Source: Microbispora triticiradicis (GTDB lineage: Bacteria > Actinomycetota > Actinomycetes > Streptosporangiales > Streptosporangiaceae). Taken from it: a stretch of DNA of 64,000 nucleotides. The translations under genes and the position numbers were made by a program. The DNA is taken from contig QFZU02000178.1 of assembly GCA_003260025.2 (NCBI GenBank), forward strand, positions 1 to 64,000, in the 5' to 3' direction. The first letter of the stretch is position 1; the number at the start of each line of letters is the position of its first letter. Positions 26,289-34,940 of the stretch are shown in pieces. The notes below the pieces were generated by a model. It worked only from the letters and a program-made list of their open reading frames with translations, searched no databases and was not told the DNA's origin.

Positions 26289-26797
26289 CCGGGCGGGCGG
26301 CCGGCGGCTGCGCTCCGCACCCTCCGGACTTCGAGCGGATCCAGCGGGAGGCGTCGGCCGCGGGCGTGCGCTGCGTCGTCGGCGCCGTCCTCGTCAACCC
26401 GCTCGGCGAGGTGTTCCTGCAACGGCGGGCTCCCCACGTACGGCTCTACCCCGACTGCTGGGACATCGTCGGAGGACACGTCGAAGAGGGCGAGACGCTG
26501 TGCGCGGCGCTCGCCCGGGAGGTCGAGGAGGAGACGGGCTGGCACCTGCTCCGGGCGGACCGGGTGGTGGACGTCTTCGACTGGAGCGGCGGCGACGGCG
26601 AGCGCAGACGCGAGATCGACGTGCTCGCCACGGTCGCGGGTGACCTGGCCCGCCCGCGTATGGAGCGGGACAAGTTCGTCGAGGCACGCTGGCTGGACGG
26701 AGCGGCGCTGCGCCGTCTGGCGTCGTCCTCCCGGGAGACCGGCATGATCGACCTCGCGCTGCGGGCCCTCGCCATGTGCGGGCTGGACCCTTCGTAG
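26285..26797 (+). CDS. Nudix hydrolase
   Basis: 170-aa hydrolase with a complete Nudix box, running from GGHVEEGETLCAALAR into EVEEETGW. It follows the isopentenyl-isomerase/ADP-ribose pyrophosphatase style (GEVFLQRRAPHVRLYPDCWD). The GTG at 26285 overlaps the ABC gene stop by 4 bp, so it belongs to the operon. Likely roles are hydrolysis of a nucleoside triphosphate or diphosphate intermediate, or replacing HisE by cleaving phosphoribosyl-ATP. The sequence alone cannot distinguish these. Confidence 0.85.
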   Translation: MTGRAAGGCAPHPPDFERIQREASAAGVRCVVGAVLVNPLGEVFLQRRAPHVRLYPDCWDIVGGHVEEGETLCAALAREVEEETGWHLLRADRVVDVFDWSGGDGERRREIDVLATVAGDLARPRMERDKFVEARWLDGAALRRLASSSRETGMIDLALRALAMCGLDPS

Positions 26798-26811
26798 GAG
26801 ACGCCGCGTCG

Positions 26812-26846
26812 TAGGACCCCGCCGTAGGACCCCGCCGTAGGACTGG
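26812..26846. repeat. 13-bp tandem repeat between convergent genes
   Basis: CGTAGGACCCCGC-type unit repeated nearly three times between the Nudix and nucleoside hydrolase stops. It has no coding role that I can see. Confidence 0.6.
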
Positions 26847-26865
26847 GCCGCAGGGCCCCGCGCGT

Positions 26866-27831
26866 TCAGGCGGGTGGCAGCCCTGGCCCGCCCGGGGCGA
26901 GCGTACCGAGGAAGTGCCGGTAGAACCGGTCGGCGTCGACCGTACGGGCGCACCTGACAGCGCGGCCGCGGCTGTCCCTGACGGTGCGCCCCTGGCTCTC
27001 GCCCTGCGCGACCACGTCGCAGCGCACCGTCTCGAAGGCGCAGATGCCGGGCTCGGCGAGGTAGGAGGCGGTGAGGCTGTCCCAGAGGCAGTAGGCCAGC
27101 CCGGTGGTCTCCAGCGTTCCGAACGTCAGGGCGAGCAGCGATCCGGCCAGATCGCTGAGGTGGTCGCCGTAACTGCGGCCGAAGGTCCGGGCGAGCTCTG
27201 CGGTGACCGGCACGCGGTTGGTCACGTCCAGGGGGAACATCGTGATGGGGACGGCGGAGTCGAAGACGCGTTTGGCGGCGTCGGGGTCCCAGAAGAGGTT
27301 CCACTCGGCGGTGCCGTCGTGACCCGGTTGCCTGACGTTGCCGTCGACGTCGATGGCTCCGCCCATGAACACCACCTCCTCGATGCGGGACTCGACCTCC
27401 GGGTGGTGCTCCAGGCACCAGGCGAGGTTGGTCAGCGGGCCGGTGGCGAGCACGGTGACCGGGTCCGGAGCCCGCATCAGCCAGGCGGCGAGCTGTTCGT
27501 GCGCCGGAGGACCCTCCGCGCCGGCGGTCATGTGGTCCTTCTGGTTGAGCACGGGTAAGGCGTCCGCCCGCAGGGCGTCGATGCGCCAGGCGAGCGGGAA
27601 CGGGTTGCGCCCCGGCAGCACTCCCACGGCCGTCGGCACGTCCTCGCCCGTCAGGTCGAGGATCTTGCGGGTCGCCGACAGGGCCGGTCCGGGGAGGCAG
27701 TCGGCCGGGGTCACGGCGATTCCCCGCAGGTCGACGTTGTCGTACTGGGTCAGCAGGAGAAGGGCGAGCAGGTCGTCCGGAGCGCCGTCGTGGTCGAACA
27801 GGACCCGGCGGGCGCGGGGGGTGTCAGTCAC
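26866..27831 (-). CDS. Inosine-uridine-preferring type nucleoside hydrolase
   Basis: Calcium-dependent N-ribohydrolase family protein of 321 aa. The metal-binding N-terminal motif appears as DHDGAPDD, giving the required D-x-D-x3-D-D pattern. VTVLATGPLTNLA and VFMGGAID are further hallmarks. It would cleave imported nucleosides to base and ribose. Last gene of the nine-gene operon, overlapping the GntR gene by 8 bp. The ribose would pass to the upstream PfkB kinase. Confidence 0.9.
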   Translation of the reverse strand: MTDTPRARRVLFDHDGAPDDLLALLLLTQYDNVDLRGIAVTPADCLPGPALSATRKILDLTGEDVPTAVGVLPGRNPFPLAWRIDALRADALPVLNQKDHMTAGAEGPPAHEQLAAWLMRAPDPVTVLATGPLTNLAWCLEHHPEVESRIEEVVFMGGAIDVDGNVRQPGHDGTAEWNLFWDPDAAKRVFDSAVPITMFPLDVTNRVPVTAELARTFGRSYGDHLSDLAGSLLALTFGTLETTGLAYCLWDSLTASYLAEPGICAFETVRCDVVAQGESQGRTVRDSRGRAVRCARTVDADRFYRHFLGTLAPGGPGLPPA

Positions 27832-28543
27832 GGCGCCTCACGAGATGGAAGGAGAAGTCGGTGCCCCTGTGGTAGTCCTCCGAATACAGCAGCGGCCGCC
27901 CGGCGCTGTCGTGATGGGTCTGGACCAGCAGCAGCCAGGCGCCGTCGCGGGGGCTCGCGACGCGTTCCGCCTGCGTCTCGTCGAGCGTGACGGCGCGGAC
28001 CTGGGCGACCGCGTAGGCCACGTTGTGCCCGTGCTCGGCGAGCAGCCGGAACAGCGACCCGGTCCAGTCCACCTCGTCCAGCGGACGGGCGATGAGGGAC
28101 CGGGGGAACAGGTCGACCGAGTAGAGCAGCGCGTCGTCCTCGTGGCGGCGCAACCGCTCCAGCCGTACGACGGCCTCGCCGGGCGGGAGCTGGAGCAGCT
28201 CGCGCTGGTGCCGGTCCGGCTCCGCCGCCGTGATGTCGAGGACCGTGTTGTCGGCCGTGTGCCCCCGGCTGGCCAGCATCTCCGTCACTCCCTCAAGGCG
28301 GGTCAGCGGACGGTCGAGGCTGGGCTGGGACGTGAGGTAGCGGCCGTCGCCGTGGCGGGCCTGGATGACGCCCTCCTGCTCCAGCAGTTTGAGCGCCTCC
28401 CTGATGCTGGTGCGGCCGACCTCGAACAGGGCGATGAGCTCGTTCTCCGACGGCAGCCGGTCCCCGGGACGCAGTCCCCGTTCGGCGATCAGGGCACGCA
28501 GCCGGTCACGTACCTGGACTGCCAGGGTGGGGTGTCGTCTCAC
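27824..28543 (-). CDS. GntR-family (HutC-like) transcriptional regulator
   Basis: Repressor-type regulator of 239 aa. The N-terminal winged helix (LRPGDRLPSENELIALFEVG, TSIREALKLL) is GntR-like and the effector domain (about residues 95-239) is UTRA/HutC-like. The GTG at 28543 has AGGAG seven bases upstream; longer in-frame starts run into the overlapping kinase gene. It sits inside the operon it probably controls. A repeated near-palindrome before the first gene (37675-37710) is a candidate operator, and a nucleoside or sugar phosphate is the probable inducer. Confidence 0.85.
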   Translation of the reverse strand: MRRHPTLAVQVRDRLRALIAERGLRPGDRLPSENELIALFEVGRTSIREALKLLEQEGVIQARHGDGRYLTSQPSLDRPLTRLEGVTEMLASRGHTADNTVLDITAAEPDRHQRELLQLPPGEAVVRLERLRRHEDDALLYSVDLFPRSLIARPLDEVDWTGSLFRLLAEHGHNVAYAVAQVRAVTLDETQAERVASPRDGAWLLLVQTHHDSAGRPLLYSEDYHRGTDFSFHLVRRRD

Positions 28544-29507
28544 CGGGGTTCTCCTGCCCGGACGAGCCTTGGAGCGGGGCGATGCCGAGCTCTGAGGCGG
28601 ATGGGTAGCTGGGAGCGCAGAAGCGGCGCGTGACCGAGACCGCCGCCACCCGGCAGGCGAGCCTAACTCCCTGCGCCACGCTCGCGCCGGTACGCAGCGC
28701 CGCCGCCAGGGCTCCGGTGAAGGCGTCACCCGCTCCGGTGGTGTCCACGGCGTTCACGCGCGGCACGCCGATCAGCATAGTGCCGTGGTCTCCGGCGATC
28801 TCGGCGCCCCGTTCACCAAGGGTGACGACCACGGTCCGCCCTCTGGTCCTGGGCAGCAGGGACTCGGCCGGAGAGACGCCCTCGTCACTCCGCGTCGCCG
28901 CCGGGCGCGCCTCGTCCGCGGGCCCGGTCAGCGCGGCCAGCTCGCCGTCGTTCAGCACCAGCACGTCGGCCCGGCGGAGCAGCTCCTCCCCGATCTCGCT
29001 GAGGAACGGCCCTGCCGGGCTCGGGTTGAGCAGGACGCGTACGCCGGGCGGGGCCGCGGCGGCCGCCGCGGCGGAGGTCGCCACGGGAATCTCGCCCTGG
29101 AGCACGAGCACCGAACCGGGCCGCAGCCCGGCGGCCGCGGCGGCCGCCCGGGAGGGGGGAAGCAGATCCGCGGCCCCCGGCCACGTCATGACGATCTGCC
29201 CGCCCCGTTTGTCGACGTAGACGAAGCTGCGCCCGGTCGCGACGCCGTCGATCGCGGCGCAACCGCCGGTCTCGATCCCGTCGGCCCGCAGCGCGGCCAG
29301 CGCCGCCACGCTGTCGGCGTCGTCTCCCAGGCCGCCGACGAACCCGGTTGGAGCTCCCAGCCGGGCCGACGCGACGGCCACGTTCGCCGCCTTGCCGCCG
29401 TGCGCGGTGGCGTAGCCGGAGGCGCCGACGCTCTCGCCCGGCGCCGGCAGGTGGTCGCCGAACATGTAGAGGTCCACGGTGTAGGCGCCGACGGCCAGCA
29501 CGGTCAC
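28506..29507 (-). CDS. PfkB-family carbohydrate/nucleoside kinase
   Basis: Ribokinase/adenosine kinase superfamily enzyme of 333 aa. It has the N-terminal di-glycine signature (GGKAANVAVASARLG) and the C-terminal anion-hole motif NAVDTTGAGDAFTGAL with the catalytic Asp. Likely substrate is ribose released by the nucleoside hydrolase, or a nucleoside. The GTG at 29507 overlaps the upstream gene's stop (GTGA), and its 3' end overlaps the GntR start by 38 bp. Confidence 0.85.
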   Translation of the reverse strand: MTVLAVGAYTVDLYMFGDHLPAPGESVGASGYATAHGGKAANVAVASARLGAPTGFVGGLGDDADSVAALAALRADGIETGGCAAIDGVATGRSFVYVDKRGGQIVMTWPGAADLLPPSRAAAAAAGLRPGSVLVLQGEIPVATSAAAAAAAPPGVRVLLNPSPAGPFLSEIGEELLRRADVLVLNDGELAALTGPADEARPAATRSDEGVSPAESLLPRTRGRTVVVTLGERGAEIAGDHGTMLIGVPRVNAVDTTGAGDAFTGALAAALRTGASVAQGVRLACRVAAVSVTRRFCAPSYPSASELGIAPLQGSSGQENPGETTPHPGSPGT

Positions 29508-30412
29508 GAGCCGAGGCCCAGCGCACAGGGTGCGATGCTGTCGGCGTCCACGGTGACGTGCACGTCGGGATGGCGGTGCGCGAGGGTGACCGGCAGCAGG
29601 ACGTCGGGCTCGGTGGTGAGCAGCAGGACCCGCACGATGTACCGCTTCCAGGCTCCGCCGTCGGTGACGAGGTGCAGCCTCCGGGCGGAGAGGATCTCCG
29701 CCATGCCGACGGTGATGGCCATGCGCGGGATGGCCTGGGTGTAGCCGCCGGTCACGCGGTGGGAGTGCGCCACGATCGTGTCCTCCAGCAGCGGGACGAT
29801 CCGGGTGGTGGAGGCGGCGAACTCCTCCAGGCTGTAGTGGTGCCAGCGGGTCGTGGGGGGTTCGTTGAAGGCCAGGTGCCCGCGGTATCCGAATCCGGCG
29901 AAGCAGGTGTCGGCCCCGCCCACCTGTCGCAGGCGTTCGGCGTAGGCGTCGGGGTCGAACACGTCGGGGTAGACGACGTTGCCGGGATCGGGCCTCAGCT
30001 CGGGATCCAGCAACTGGTAGAGGTTGCGGTCGCAATAACCGCGGAAACTGAAGGGGTGGGACGGATCCACCGGCCGGCCCTGCCAGTCGAGGAACTCGTC
30101 CATGTGGAAGGCGAACACGTCGGCCCAGCTGATGCGTTCCCGGTTGCAGATCTCGGCGAGGATCGGGTAGTGCGCCTTCGGGCCGACGGGGAGGATCCAG
30201 CGGGTCGGCTCCCCGCGCAGGTTGTTCTCCCGCAGTTCGTCGGCCATCTGGCGGGCGAGCTGATGGTAGAGCTCGGTGGTGTCCTTGTACACCGTCAACG
30301 GGTGACGGGCGATGGCCGTGAGATCGTCGGCAGGCATGGTCAGTTGCTCGTCGGTCAGCTCGCCGGAGGTGCGGGGGTACGGATAGTCGTCGCGGCGGGC
30401 GCTCGCGGCCAT
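29504..30412 (-). CDS. NagB/glucosamine-6-phosphate deaminase-like isomerase with altered active site
   Basis: 302-aa protein of the NagB/RpiA/DeoR-sensor fold. FHMDEFLD retains the position of the catalytic base Asp72 of E. coli NagB, and GHLAFNEPP keeps the His and Glu of the ring-opening triad. The triad aspartate (GxGxDGH in NagB) is replaced by Arg (GFGYRGH). A different phosphosugar substrate is therefore likely, perhaps a ribose or deoxyribose derivative in this nucleoside operon. The ATG at 30412 follows GAGGAG. The gene starts 11 bp after the upstream stop and is coupled to the kinase. Confidence 0.8.
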   Translation of the reverse strand: MAASARRDDYPYPRTSGELTDEQLTMPADDLTAIARHPLTVYKDTTELYHQLARQMADELRENNLRGEPTRWILPVGPKAHYPILAEICNRERISWADVFAFHMDEFLDWQGRPVDPSHPFSFRGYCDRNLYQLLDPELRPDPGNVVYPDVFDPDAYAERLRQVGGADTCFAGFGYRGHLAFNEPPTTRWHHYSLEEFAASTTRIVPLLEDTIVAHSHRVTGGYTQAIPRMAITVGMAEILSARRLHLVTDGGAWKRYIVRVLLLTTEPDVLLPVTLAHRHPDVHVTVDADSIAPCALGLGS

Positions 30413-30423
30413 GTCGCTGCTCC

Positions 30424-32550
30424 TCACAAGACGTCGGAAAGCAGGAATCGGGACAGGACGTTCCGGGTGATGCGGCTGATGTCGCCCTCGCGGGCGGCGA
30501 GGCTGGCGACCCAGTTGACGGAGCCCACGGAGAAGACCGCGCCGCCGCCGCCGAGCCTGCGCAGGGTCATGTCCGCGCGTACGGTGTCCCCGTCCGGGGA
30601 GGCGTCCTCCGCGGCCGGCAGGTAGTAGTGGCCGTGCCCGCCCGCGGACGTGGCGAGCACCAGGGTGCCGGGAGGGGTCCCGAGTTCCGGCGCGGCGCGG
30701 TCGATCTCGTCTCCGGCGGCGCCGCCGAGCGCGAGCCCGTAGGCGCCCACGACCTCCGTATCGACACCGTCGAAGATCCAGGCCGCATCGTCGCGGTAGC
30801 TGTCGGGCAGGCGGGTGTATCCGGGCGCCGGGCCCCAGCCCTGGGCGGCGAAGCCGACACCGAGAAGTTCCTGCGGCGGGAGTCCCTGGAGGCGCCAGAG
30901 CCCGCCGGGCTCGCCGTTGGAGGTCAGGACGTCCTCGCCGGGCTCGTTGTCCCACCAGTCACCCGTGCCGCGGCGGCGGACCTCGATGGCGTACGGGTAG
31001 CGGGGGTCGACGCCCGTGACCCAGTAGAACCCGTTGCCGCCGAGGTACATGAGCCGCCCGCCCCCGGACACGTACGCGCCGACGGCCGCGCGCTCCGGAG
31101 CGCTGATGTATTCGGGATGGCTGCCGGTCATCACCACGCGATAACCCGCGAGGAGGTCGGCTCCGCCCGCGTGCACGTCCTCGTCGGCGAGGACGTCGAA
31201 GGCGAACCCTTCGGACCGCAGCCAGCGCAGCAGCAGGATGTCGGCGGAGAAGTGGCGCGGCGCCCCCGTCATCCACCAGACGTAGTCGGCGGTGTAGTTC
31301 AGCACGGGACGGCGCCTGGAGGAGTAGTAGACGGCCCCGCCCTCCCGCCTGCTGTCGTACAGGGACAGCCCGAACTCCCGGTGCCGGTTGAGGTAGGCGT
31401 CCACCGGGGAGAGCGTGATCCCGCGGGTGGTCACCCGCGAGTAGTCGCCGAAGTACTCGGCCTCGCTGGACTGCCGGTGGTTGGCGTAGGCCGTGTAGGT
31501 GAAGGTGGGCAGGACCACCGCGAGCGGGCGGGACGCCGGCTCGTGCGGCGGCCCGGGAGGACGGACGATCAGCGGGGCGACGAACGACCGGCCCCCGCCC
31601 CGCAGCCGGATGCCGAGCACGGTGGACGCGGTGTCGCCGGGGACGGTCAGCGCGCAGGTCTCCGGCCAGCGTGCGTCGTCGAGGTCTTCGGGGCTCAGCT
31701 GCACGGCGGTGTGGGCGGGTTTCCCGGCGTCGCCTTCCGGGCCGACCAGCCCGGCGAGCGGCCGGTTGACCGCCCGGGCGTGGTGCCCGTTCCCGCTGAC
31801 GTCGGGCACGAGGGGGGCGCCGGGATCCGCCGAAGGGTCCCAGAGAGCCACCACGTCGTCGCCGGCATGCCCGAGCAGGCCGGCCCCCGTGGCCAGGCCG
31901 AGCAGGGAAGCGCACGCCTCCCCGGTGAGGAGGCTCCTCGTCAGCAGGGGGAGGGCGATGCGTCCGATGTAGGGCGAGTCGCGCCCGGGGCCCGCGCCGA
32001 GCCGGAGCGCCCCGGTGCCGGCGGGCGGAGGCGGTGCGTGTCCCGTCGCGCGCACACTCTCCCCTCCCCCGCCGACGGTCAGATGGACGGTCGTCGTGGC
32101 CGGCGTCGCCTCCCAAGCCGCCGCCACCAGGGACCACGAACCCTCCCGGACGCCCGAGGGCGCGCGGCCGTCGAGACGACCGGACGGCGTGCCGACGCTC
32201 ACCTCGGCCCTCCCCTCCTCGTCCAGGGCGAGGAGCAGCCGCCATTCCCCGGCGGTCAGGTCCGCCAGGACCTGCCTCGTGCCCAGCCGGTGCGGGCGGA
32301 TCCACAGCGCCAGGCTTCCCCTGGCCGGCGTCGGCACGGAGGGGATCTCCAGGTGGGAACCGATCTCCAGGGGCCGCGGCTCGACGGAGACCGGCGAGGC
32401 CGGGGTGAGGACGGCGTCCGTGACGAGGTCGACGAGGTCGACGTCCACGGTGCCCCGCGGGCCGCTGCCGTACACGGACACCGTCTGCCCGGGCACGGCC
32501 GACCAGACGTCGGCGTACGCCATCAGGCGAGGTTCCGGCTCTTCCGTCAT
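30424..32550 (-). CDS. N,N-dimethylformamidase beta subunit-like protein
   Basis: 708-aa protein. About residues 30-250 form a LamG/concanavalin-like region, followed by a large domain resembling the catalytic large subunit of N,N-dimethylformamidase (PLAVVLPTFTYTAYANH, NYTADYVWWMTG, TGSHPEYIS, LMYLGGNGFYW). The H-P-E segment matches the His-x-Glu of the DMFase iron-site region. No small DMFase subunit gene is adjacent. In this operon the substrate may be an amide or formamide-type fragment of a nucleobase. No signal peptide is seen. The start lies 3 bp after the permease stop. Confidence 0.7.
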   Translation of the reverse strand: MTEEPEPRLMAYADVWSAVPGQTVSVYGSGPRGTVDVDLVDLVTDAVLTPASPVSVEPRPLEIGSHLEIPSVPTPARGSLALWIRPHRLGTRQVLADLTAGEWRLLLALDEEGRAEVSVGTPSGRLDGRAPSGVREGSWSLVAAAWEATPATTTVHLTVGGGGESVRATGHAPPPPAGTGALRLGAGPGRDSPYIGRIALPLLTRSLLTGEACASLLGLATGAGLLGHAGDDVVALWDPSADPGAPLVPDVSGNGHHARAVNRPLAGLVGPEGDAGKPAHTAVQLSPEDLDDARWPETCALTVPGDTASTVLGIRLRGGGRSFVAPLIVRPPGPPHEPASRPLAVVLPTFTYTAYANHRQSSEAEYFGDYSRVTTRGITLSPVDAYLNRHREFGLSLYDSRREGGAVYYSSRRRPVLNYTADYVWWMTGAPRHFSADILLLRWLRSEGFAFDVLADEDVHAGGADLLAGYRVVMTGSHPEYISAPERAAVGAYVSGGGRLMYLGGNGFYWVTGVDPRYPYAIEVRRRGTGDWWDNEPGEDVLTSNGEPGGLWRLQGLPPQELLGVGFAAQGWGPAPGYTRLPDSYRDDAAWIFDGVDTEVVGAYGLALGGAAGDEIDRAAPELGTPPGTLVLATSAGGHGHYYLPAAEDASPDGDTVRADMTLRRLGGGGAVFSVGSVNWVASLAAREGDISRITRNVLSRFLLSDVL

Positions 32551-32553
32551 GGG

Positions 32554-33804
32554 TCAGGCTCCTCCTCGTCGGTAGGGGACACCGACGTAGGCCGGCATCC
32601 GGAGTCGCTGGGCGGTCGTGACCAGGACCAGGAGGGTGGCGAGGTAGGGCGTGGCGTAGACGAGCTGGGTGGGGACCGCGTCGGTGGTCTGGAAGACCGC
32701 GAAGGCGGTCATGCCGAGCAGCGCCATCACCCCCGACAGACGGGGACGGCGGCGCAGGCCGACGATCGCCGCCATCCACAGCAGCACGGCGGCGAGCAGG
32801 ATCAGCACGTGCACGGCGGTCGACTGGCGCAGTTGCAGGGCGTCGGCGTACCCGAACAGCAGCGCTCCGCCGACGGTGCCCGCCGGCCGCCAGTTGCCGA
32901 AGATCATGGCGGCGAGCCCGATGAAGCCCCGGCCGCCGGTCTGACCCTCCCGGTAGACGTTGGAGGCGACGGTGACCAGGTAGGACCCGGCGAGACCGGC
33001 GAGCCCTCCGGACACCAGCACCGCCCAGTACCGCATCCGCTGGACCGGGACCCCGAGGGAGTCGGCCGCGGCGGGATGCTCCCCGGCCGCGCGCAACCGC
33101 AGCCCGAAGGCGGTGTGCCACAGCACCAGCACGCTGCCCAGGACCAGCGCGACGGCGACCACGGTGAACCAGGAGACGTCGTGGAGGAACCCCCGCAGAA
33201 TGCCGCCGGCATCGGAGAGAAGGAACCAGTGCGTCTGTTCGAGCCGTCCGAGGAGGTCCGGCGTGCCCCAGCCGCCCGCCAGTACCGGCAGGCTGATCGT
33301 GCCGATCGTCCCCCGGACGGGAGGCGACTGGGTGGCGCCCGCCCCGGGCAGGCCGTTGAAGGCGACGACGCACAGGAAGCGCGCGACCCCCACCGCCAGG
33401 ATGTTGACGGCGACTCCGCAGACCACCTGGTCCACGCCGAAGGTCACGGTGACGACGGCGTGGAGCAGGCCGGCCAGGACGCCGCCCACCACGCCGGCCA
33501 GGACGCCGGCCCAGACGCCGTACGCGTAACCGGCCCAGGCCCCGCAGACGGTCCCGATGATCATCATGCCTTCGATGCCGAGGTTGGCCACGCCCGCGCG
33601 CTCACTCCACAGGCCGCTCAGACCGGCGAGCCCGATCGGAACCGCCAGGCGGAGTGTGGCGCCGACGACGCCGGATCCGGTGAGGGCCTCGGTTCCGGTG
33701 AGAGTCCTGACCATCGATACCGCGAGCAGGACGGCGACCACGGCGAGCACCGGGCCCACCACATGAGGGCGGCGCCACCAGGGCCGCGGCGTCGCCGCCC
33801 TCAT
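32554..33804 (-). CDS. Nucleoside ABC importer permease (BmpC/NupQ-like)
   Basis: 416-aa integral membrane protein of the branched-chain amino acid/nucleoside permease family, with about ten hydrophobic helices and the family segment RAGVANLGIEGMM. It forms the channel of a BMP-dependent importer with the next permease, the tandem ATPase and the lipoprotein. Its start overlaps the upstream permease stop by 4 bp. Confidence 0.85.
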   Translation of the reverse strand: MRAATPRPWWRRPHVVGPVLAVVAVLLAVSMVRTLTGTEALTGSGVVGATLRLAVPIGLAGLSGLWSERAGVANLGIEGMMIIGTVCGAWAGYAYGVWAGVLAGVVGGVLAGLLHAVVTVTFGVDQVVCGVAVNILAVGVARFLCVVAFNGLPGAGATQSPPVRGTIGTISLPVLAGGWGTPDLLGRLEQTHWFLLSDAGGILRGFLHDVSWFTVVAVALVLGSVLVLWHTAFGLRLRAAGEHPAAADSLGVPVQRMRYWAVLVSGGLAGLAGSYLVTVASNVYREGQTGGRGFIGLAAMIFGNWRPAGTVGGALLFGYADALQLRQSTAVHVLILLAAVLLWMAAIVGLRRRPRLSGVMALLGMTAFAVFQTTDAVPTQLVYATPYLATLLVLVTTAQRLRMPAYVGVPYRRGGA

Positions 33805-34940
33805 GCGGCGGGTCCGGCCGGCGTGGCGGGGGCGGTCGGCGTGGCGGGGGCCCCTTCGCGGACGAGTCGCGCGGTGCGCCTGCGGTCCATGCGGCGCGCC
33901 AGTTCGTGCGCGACCACGACGCTGATCACGATGACGCCTTGCATGATCGTGACGATCTCCTTCGGGATGCCCTCGATGTCGAGGATCAGTGCCGAACGCT
34001 CCAGGAACCCGAAGAGCAGGGCGGACAGCGCGATGCCCAGAGGGCTGTTGCGGCCGAGCAGCGCCACGGCGATGCCGGTGAACCCGGCGCCGGAGGGGAA
34101 GTCCACGCCGTAGCGATAGGTGTTGCCCAGCAGGTCCGGCAGACCGGCCAGCCCGGCGAGCCCGCCCGACACGAGCATCGTGATGATGATCATGCGGCGT
34201 GGGTCGATGCCGTGGGCGTGGGCCGCCGCCGGGTTCAGTCCGCTCATCCTCAGGTCGTAGCCGTACAGGGTGCGGGTGAGCAGCAGGTGCACGGCGACGC
34301 CGAGGACGACCGCTCCCAGCACGGCCCCGCCGAGGTGCGCGCCCGCGGGAAGCGAGACCCCGAGAAGGGCGAGCAGCCCGTCGAGCTCGGGCAGGCGCGC
34401 CGAGGGCGGCAGCTCAGGGGTCGATCCGGTGGCGCTTCCCGCCGCGAACACCTCGGCCAGCAGGAAGGCGATGACGGCGGTGGCCACGTAGTTCAGCAGG
34501 AGCGTGGACAGAACCTCGGAGACGCCGCGCCATGTCTTGAGCACGGCGGCGATACCGGCCCACAGGGCGCCGGCGAGCACGGCGACCAGGCAGACGACGG
34601 CGAGGTGCAGCGGCCCCGGCAGATCGAAGGACGTGCCGGCCGCGGCCGCGAGCAGCGCCGCGAAGCGGTACTGCCCTTCGACGCCGATGTTGAAGAGGTT
34701 CATGCGGAAGGAGACGGCGACGGCGAGACCGGCGAAGAAGTAGATGGCCGACCGGTTGACCGCGGAGACGAGCGAGTCAGGCCGTACGCCGAACTCCAGC
34801 ATCGTCAGGTACGTCCGCGACGGCGAGGCGCCGACCGCGGCGAGAACGGCCGTCGAGACGGTGAGCGCGATCAGCAGTGCGAGCGCGGGGGCGGCGAGCG
34901 TGCTCGCCACTCCCCAGCCCGGCGTCCGGGCGGGCCTCAT
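33801..34940 (-). CDS. Nucleoside ABC importer permease (BmpB/NupP-like)
   Basis: 379-aa permease of the same family, with the typical NLFNIGVEGQYRFAAL segment and a coupling region around YDLRMSGLNPAAAHAHGID. The gene overlaps both neighbours by 4 bp, showing tight translational coupling through the transporter genes. Confidence 0.85.
   Translation of the reverse strand: MRPARTPGWGVASTLAAPALALLIALTVSTAVLAAVGASPSRTYLTMLEFGVRPDSLVSAVNRSAIYFFAGLAVAVSFRMNLFNIGVEGQYRFAALLAAAAGTSFDLPGPLHLAVVCLVAVLAGALWAGIAAVLKTWRGVSEVLSTLLLNYVATAVIAFLLAEVFAAGSATGSTPELPPSARLPELDGLLALLGVSLPAGAHLGGAVLGAVVLGVAVHLLLTRTLYGYDLRMSGLNPAAAHAHGIDPRRMIIITMLVSGGLAGLAGLPDLLGNTYRYGVDFPSGAGFTGIAVALLGRNSPLGIALSALLFGFLERSALILDIEGIPKEIVTIMQGVIVISVVVAHELARRMDRRRTARLVREGAPATPTAPATPAGPAA

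Noticed and set aside
30628-34113. 1,161-residue plus-strand frame
   Set aside because: Antisense to the DMFase-like and permease genes.
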